Of a stretch of 64,000 nucleotides of DNA, positions 62,674 to 64,000 are shown piece after piece. The DNA is taken from assembly GCA_947490345.1 (NCBI GenBank), contig CANLGL010000021.1, positions 1 through 64,000 of the forward strand. The letters run 5' to 3'. Each line of letters starts with the position of its first letter. The stretch's first letter is position 1. Under the pieces are notes generated by a model. That model saw nothing but the letters and a program-made list of their open reading frames with translations, did not search any database and had not been told where the DNA came from. The DNA is from Deltaproteobacteria bacterium. Its GTDB lineage: Bacteria; Myxococcota_A; UBA796; SXON01. A program made the position numbers and the translations under genes.

Positions 62674-63762
62674 TCAGCCTACGGCTCCCGTCCCAATCGC
62701 CCACGCTCCCCGTTTGAGCGGTCTAAATCCAAGGCGGCGCGCCGCATCGAGGATCGCCTCGAACTCGAGCGAAACTGTCGCCCCAGCCTTCTGGGTGACC
62801 TCGTCCTCCGTCGGGAGATCGAAATCGTTGGCTCCGTACTGAAGCCCCAACAAGGCATCCTCGTTCCGGGTCAGCACGCTGGTCCGGAGATTGGTGATGT
62901 TGTCCAGGTAGATGCGGCAGAGGGCGAGGTGGCGCAGGTACTCGCGCGTCGAGACTTCCTGGCCGCCGAGCTCGGTGTTGTACGGCTTGTAGGTCCAGCA
63001 CAACAGACTCGACAGCGCCGGGAGATTCGCCCCCGTGCGTTGATCTTGAAAGGCGCGCAGGCGCTCAAGGTGATTCAGGCGCTCGTCGATGGTCTCGTCA
63101 AAACCGATGACCATCGTCGCCGTGCTGCCGAGCCCCGCGTTGAGCACCGCGGACTGAGCGGCATAATAATCCTCGACCTTGTATTTGCCAGGGCTGTGTC
63201 GCAGCCGGAAGGCGTCGTCCAGGATTTCGGCGCCACCCCCGGTGATCCAGCGCGTACCGCTGTCATGGAAGCGCGCCGCAGCGTCCGCGTAGCTCATGTG
63301 GCTTCGTTTGGCGACAAACATGAACTCGGCGATCGTCATCTCATAGAACGCCAAACGGTCACCGTAGTGCGTATGGAGGCGCCGGAATAGTTGACAGTAG
63401 TCATCGACTGACAGGTCGGGGTGAAAGCCACCATTGAAGCCCACGAGCTGCCCGCCGAGCCCCGCGACGACGTCGATGCGCTTGACCAGGTCTTCGAACG
63501 AGAGGACGTAGGTCCCGGCCTCGCCGGGGAACTTGTAGAACGCGCAGTAGTCGCAACGCGCCACACACACGTTGGTGTAGTTGACAATCGCCATGATCAC
63601 GTAGGTGGCGGTGTCGGCGCCGTGAAAGCGGGCGCGGACATTGGTCGCGAGGCGTGAGAGCAGGTCGTCGTCGCCTTCGTTCCACAGGGCGAGCGCGTCA
63701 CCGCGGTCGATGCGTTCCCCGGCGAGCACCCGGGCGGTGGCACGGTCGAGGGCAGTTCCCAT
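62674..63762 (-). CDS. mqnC: Dehypoxanthine futalosine cyclase MqnC (radical SAM)
   Basis: 362 residues. Radical-SAM cluster motif C66-x3-C70-x2-C73 in CVARCDYCAFYK, then the MqnC/MqnE-family features GFNGGFHPDLSVDDYC, FYEMTIAEFMFVAKRSHMSYADAAARFHDSGTRWITGGGAEIL and KPYNTELGG. It closes the five-membered ring on dehypoxanthinyl futalosine in the futalosine route to menaquinone. The stop abuts the SUMF1-fold stop with no gap. The ATG is preceded by TTAGGACC, as at the SRPBCC gene. Confidence 0.9.
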   Translation of the reverse strand: MGTALDRATARVLAGERIDRGDALALWNEGDDDLLSRLATNVRARFHGADTATYVIMAIVNYTNVCVARCDYCAFYKFPGEAGTYVLSFEDLVKRIDVVAGLGGQLVGFNGGFHPDLSVDDYCQLFRRLHTHYGDRLAFYEMTIAEFMFVAKRSHMSYADAAARFHDSGTRWITGGGAEILDDAFRLRHSPGKYKVEDYYAAQSAVLNAGLGSTATMVIGFDETIDERLNHLERLRAFQDQRTGANLPALSSLLCWTYKPYNTELGGQEVSTREYLRHLALCRIYLDNITNLRTSVLTRNEDALLGLQYGANDFDLPTEDEVTQKAGATVSLEFEAILDAARRLGFRPLKRGAWAIGTGAVG

Positions 63763-63765
63763 GCC

Positions 63766-64000
63766 GTGGTCCTAACCCGACCGCGATACGCTCGCCGAGC
63801 CCTGTCGAAGCCGCTGCCCGATCCCCGCGTCGCTCCGCCCTGGCGCCGGCCGACGTTCGGCGAAGTCGGTCGGGCACTGGCCGCATGGTGTTGGTCTGGG
63901 CTGGTGTTTTCGGTGGCGCCGCTGTTGGCGCTCGGGACATTGGGCCTGGTCGGACCCGCGCTGACCACCGCGCTCGCGAGGGTATGGGGGCGGCCGTCGT
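63766..64000 (+). CDS. N-terminal part of a probable membrane-associated enzyme (partial)
   Basis: An open frame from GTG 63766 to the right edge: YARRALSKPLPDPRVAPPWRRPTFGEVGRALAAWCWSGLVFSVAPLLALGTLGLVGPALTTALARVWGRPS. The basic N-terminus and one hydrophobic helix resemble the start of acyltransferases of the PlsC type or another membrane enzyme, but the catalytic part lies outside. It starts four bases from the mqnC start, so the two share an intergenic promoter region. The start codon and family are uncertain. Confidence 0.4.
   Translation, partial: MVLTRPRYARRALSKPLPDPRVAPPWRRPTFGEVGRALAAWCWSGLVFSVAPLLALGTLGLVGPALTTALARVWGRPS

Overview
The window looks like a chromosomal segment of a high-GC, Gram-negative, secretion-rich bacterium, most probably Myxococcota (former Deltaproteobacteria) or a close relative. 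The signs are about a dozen lipoprotein signal peptides, Asp/Thr/Gly linkers of the TDTGDTG kind, thrombospondin type 3 and FG-GAP-like repeats, a MYXO-CTERM-like tail, a TIGR02147/DUF4423 regulator and a futalosine-pathway menaquinone enzyme (MqnC). This placement is inference: there is no rRNA or other universal marker. No tRNA, rRNA or CRISPR array was seen.

Layout. 0-3.7 kb: end of a propeller-like protein, a GT-C type membrane glycosyltransferase, an HNH endonuclease and an SRPBCC protein. 3.9-10.7 kb: a FadL-type porin and a YdjM-type membrane hydrolase, then a scrambled zone. That zone holds a chimeric fragment of an M16 peptidase gene, the 3' half of rtcA, a small lipoprotein, a RelE/ParE toxin-antitoxin pair, and a two-domain M16 gene broken by an 11-bp tandem duplication. 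10.7-13.6 kb: a two-gene M16 operon with one catalytic and one non-catalytic subunit. 13.7-17.5 kb: a Rossmann-fold protein divergent from an aconitase-like enzyme with swapped domain order. 17.5-21.9 kb: a membrane protein, a bacterial calpain with a lipoprotein, a truncated alpha/beta hydrolase and a PIN-type toxin-antitoxin pair. 22-26.2 kb: a lipoprotein, the TIGR02147 regulator, and a coupled class III aminotransferase plus glutaryl-CoA dehydrogenase (lysine/5-aminovalerate to glutaryl-CoA catabolism).

26.2-35.8 kb: a pair including a GN-motif protein, then a 241-bp miniature mobile element built from a deleted four-helix-bundle (23S rRNA intervening sequence protein) gene, then a secreted protein, a sulfatase-fold enzyme, a sigma-54 activator, a MYXO-CTERM-like protein, a DnaQ-type exonuclease, an OmpA-like protein and a lipoprotein. 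36-45.7 kb: an FG-GAP lipoprotein, a TonB-dependent receptor, a methyltransferase, hipBA, mutS2 and a VapBC pair. Four HipB-like operators lie in pairs over the hipBA and mutS2 promoters. 45.7-53.7 kb: CoA-binding protein, secreted proteins, a cation-diffusion facilitator, an SPFH protein, RadA and a 2-hydroxyacid dehydrogenase. 53.8-58.2 kb: a translationally coupled TonB receptor, double-HmuY lipoprotein and M30-like metallopeptidase operon that looks like a heme or iron scavenging unit. 58.3-62.7 kb: a diguanylate cyclase and a coupled arylsulfotransferase, lipoprotein and SUMF1-fold lipoprotein operon. 62.7-64 kb: mqnC and the start of a divergent gene.

The strongest leads are the shared HipB-like operators at hipBA and mutS2, the four-helix-bundle MITE with perfect terminal repeats and a target duplication, a dispersed ~120-bp repeat with a paired hairpin, and the rearrangement around the M16 and rtcA fragments.
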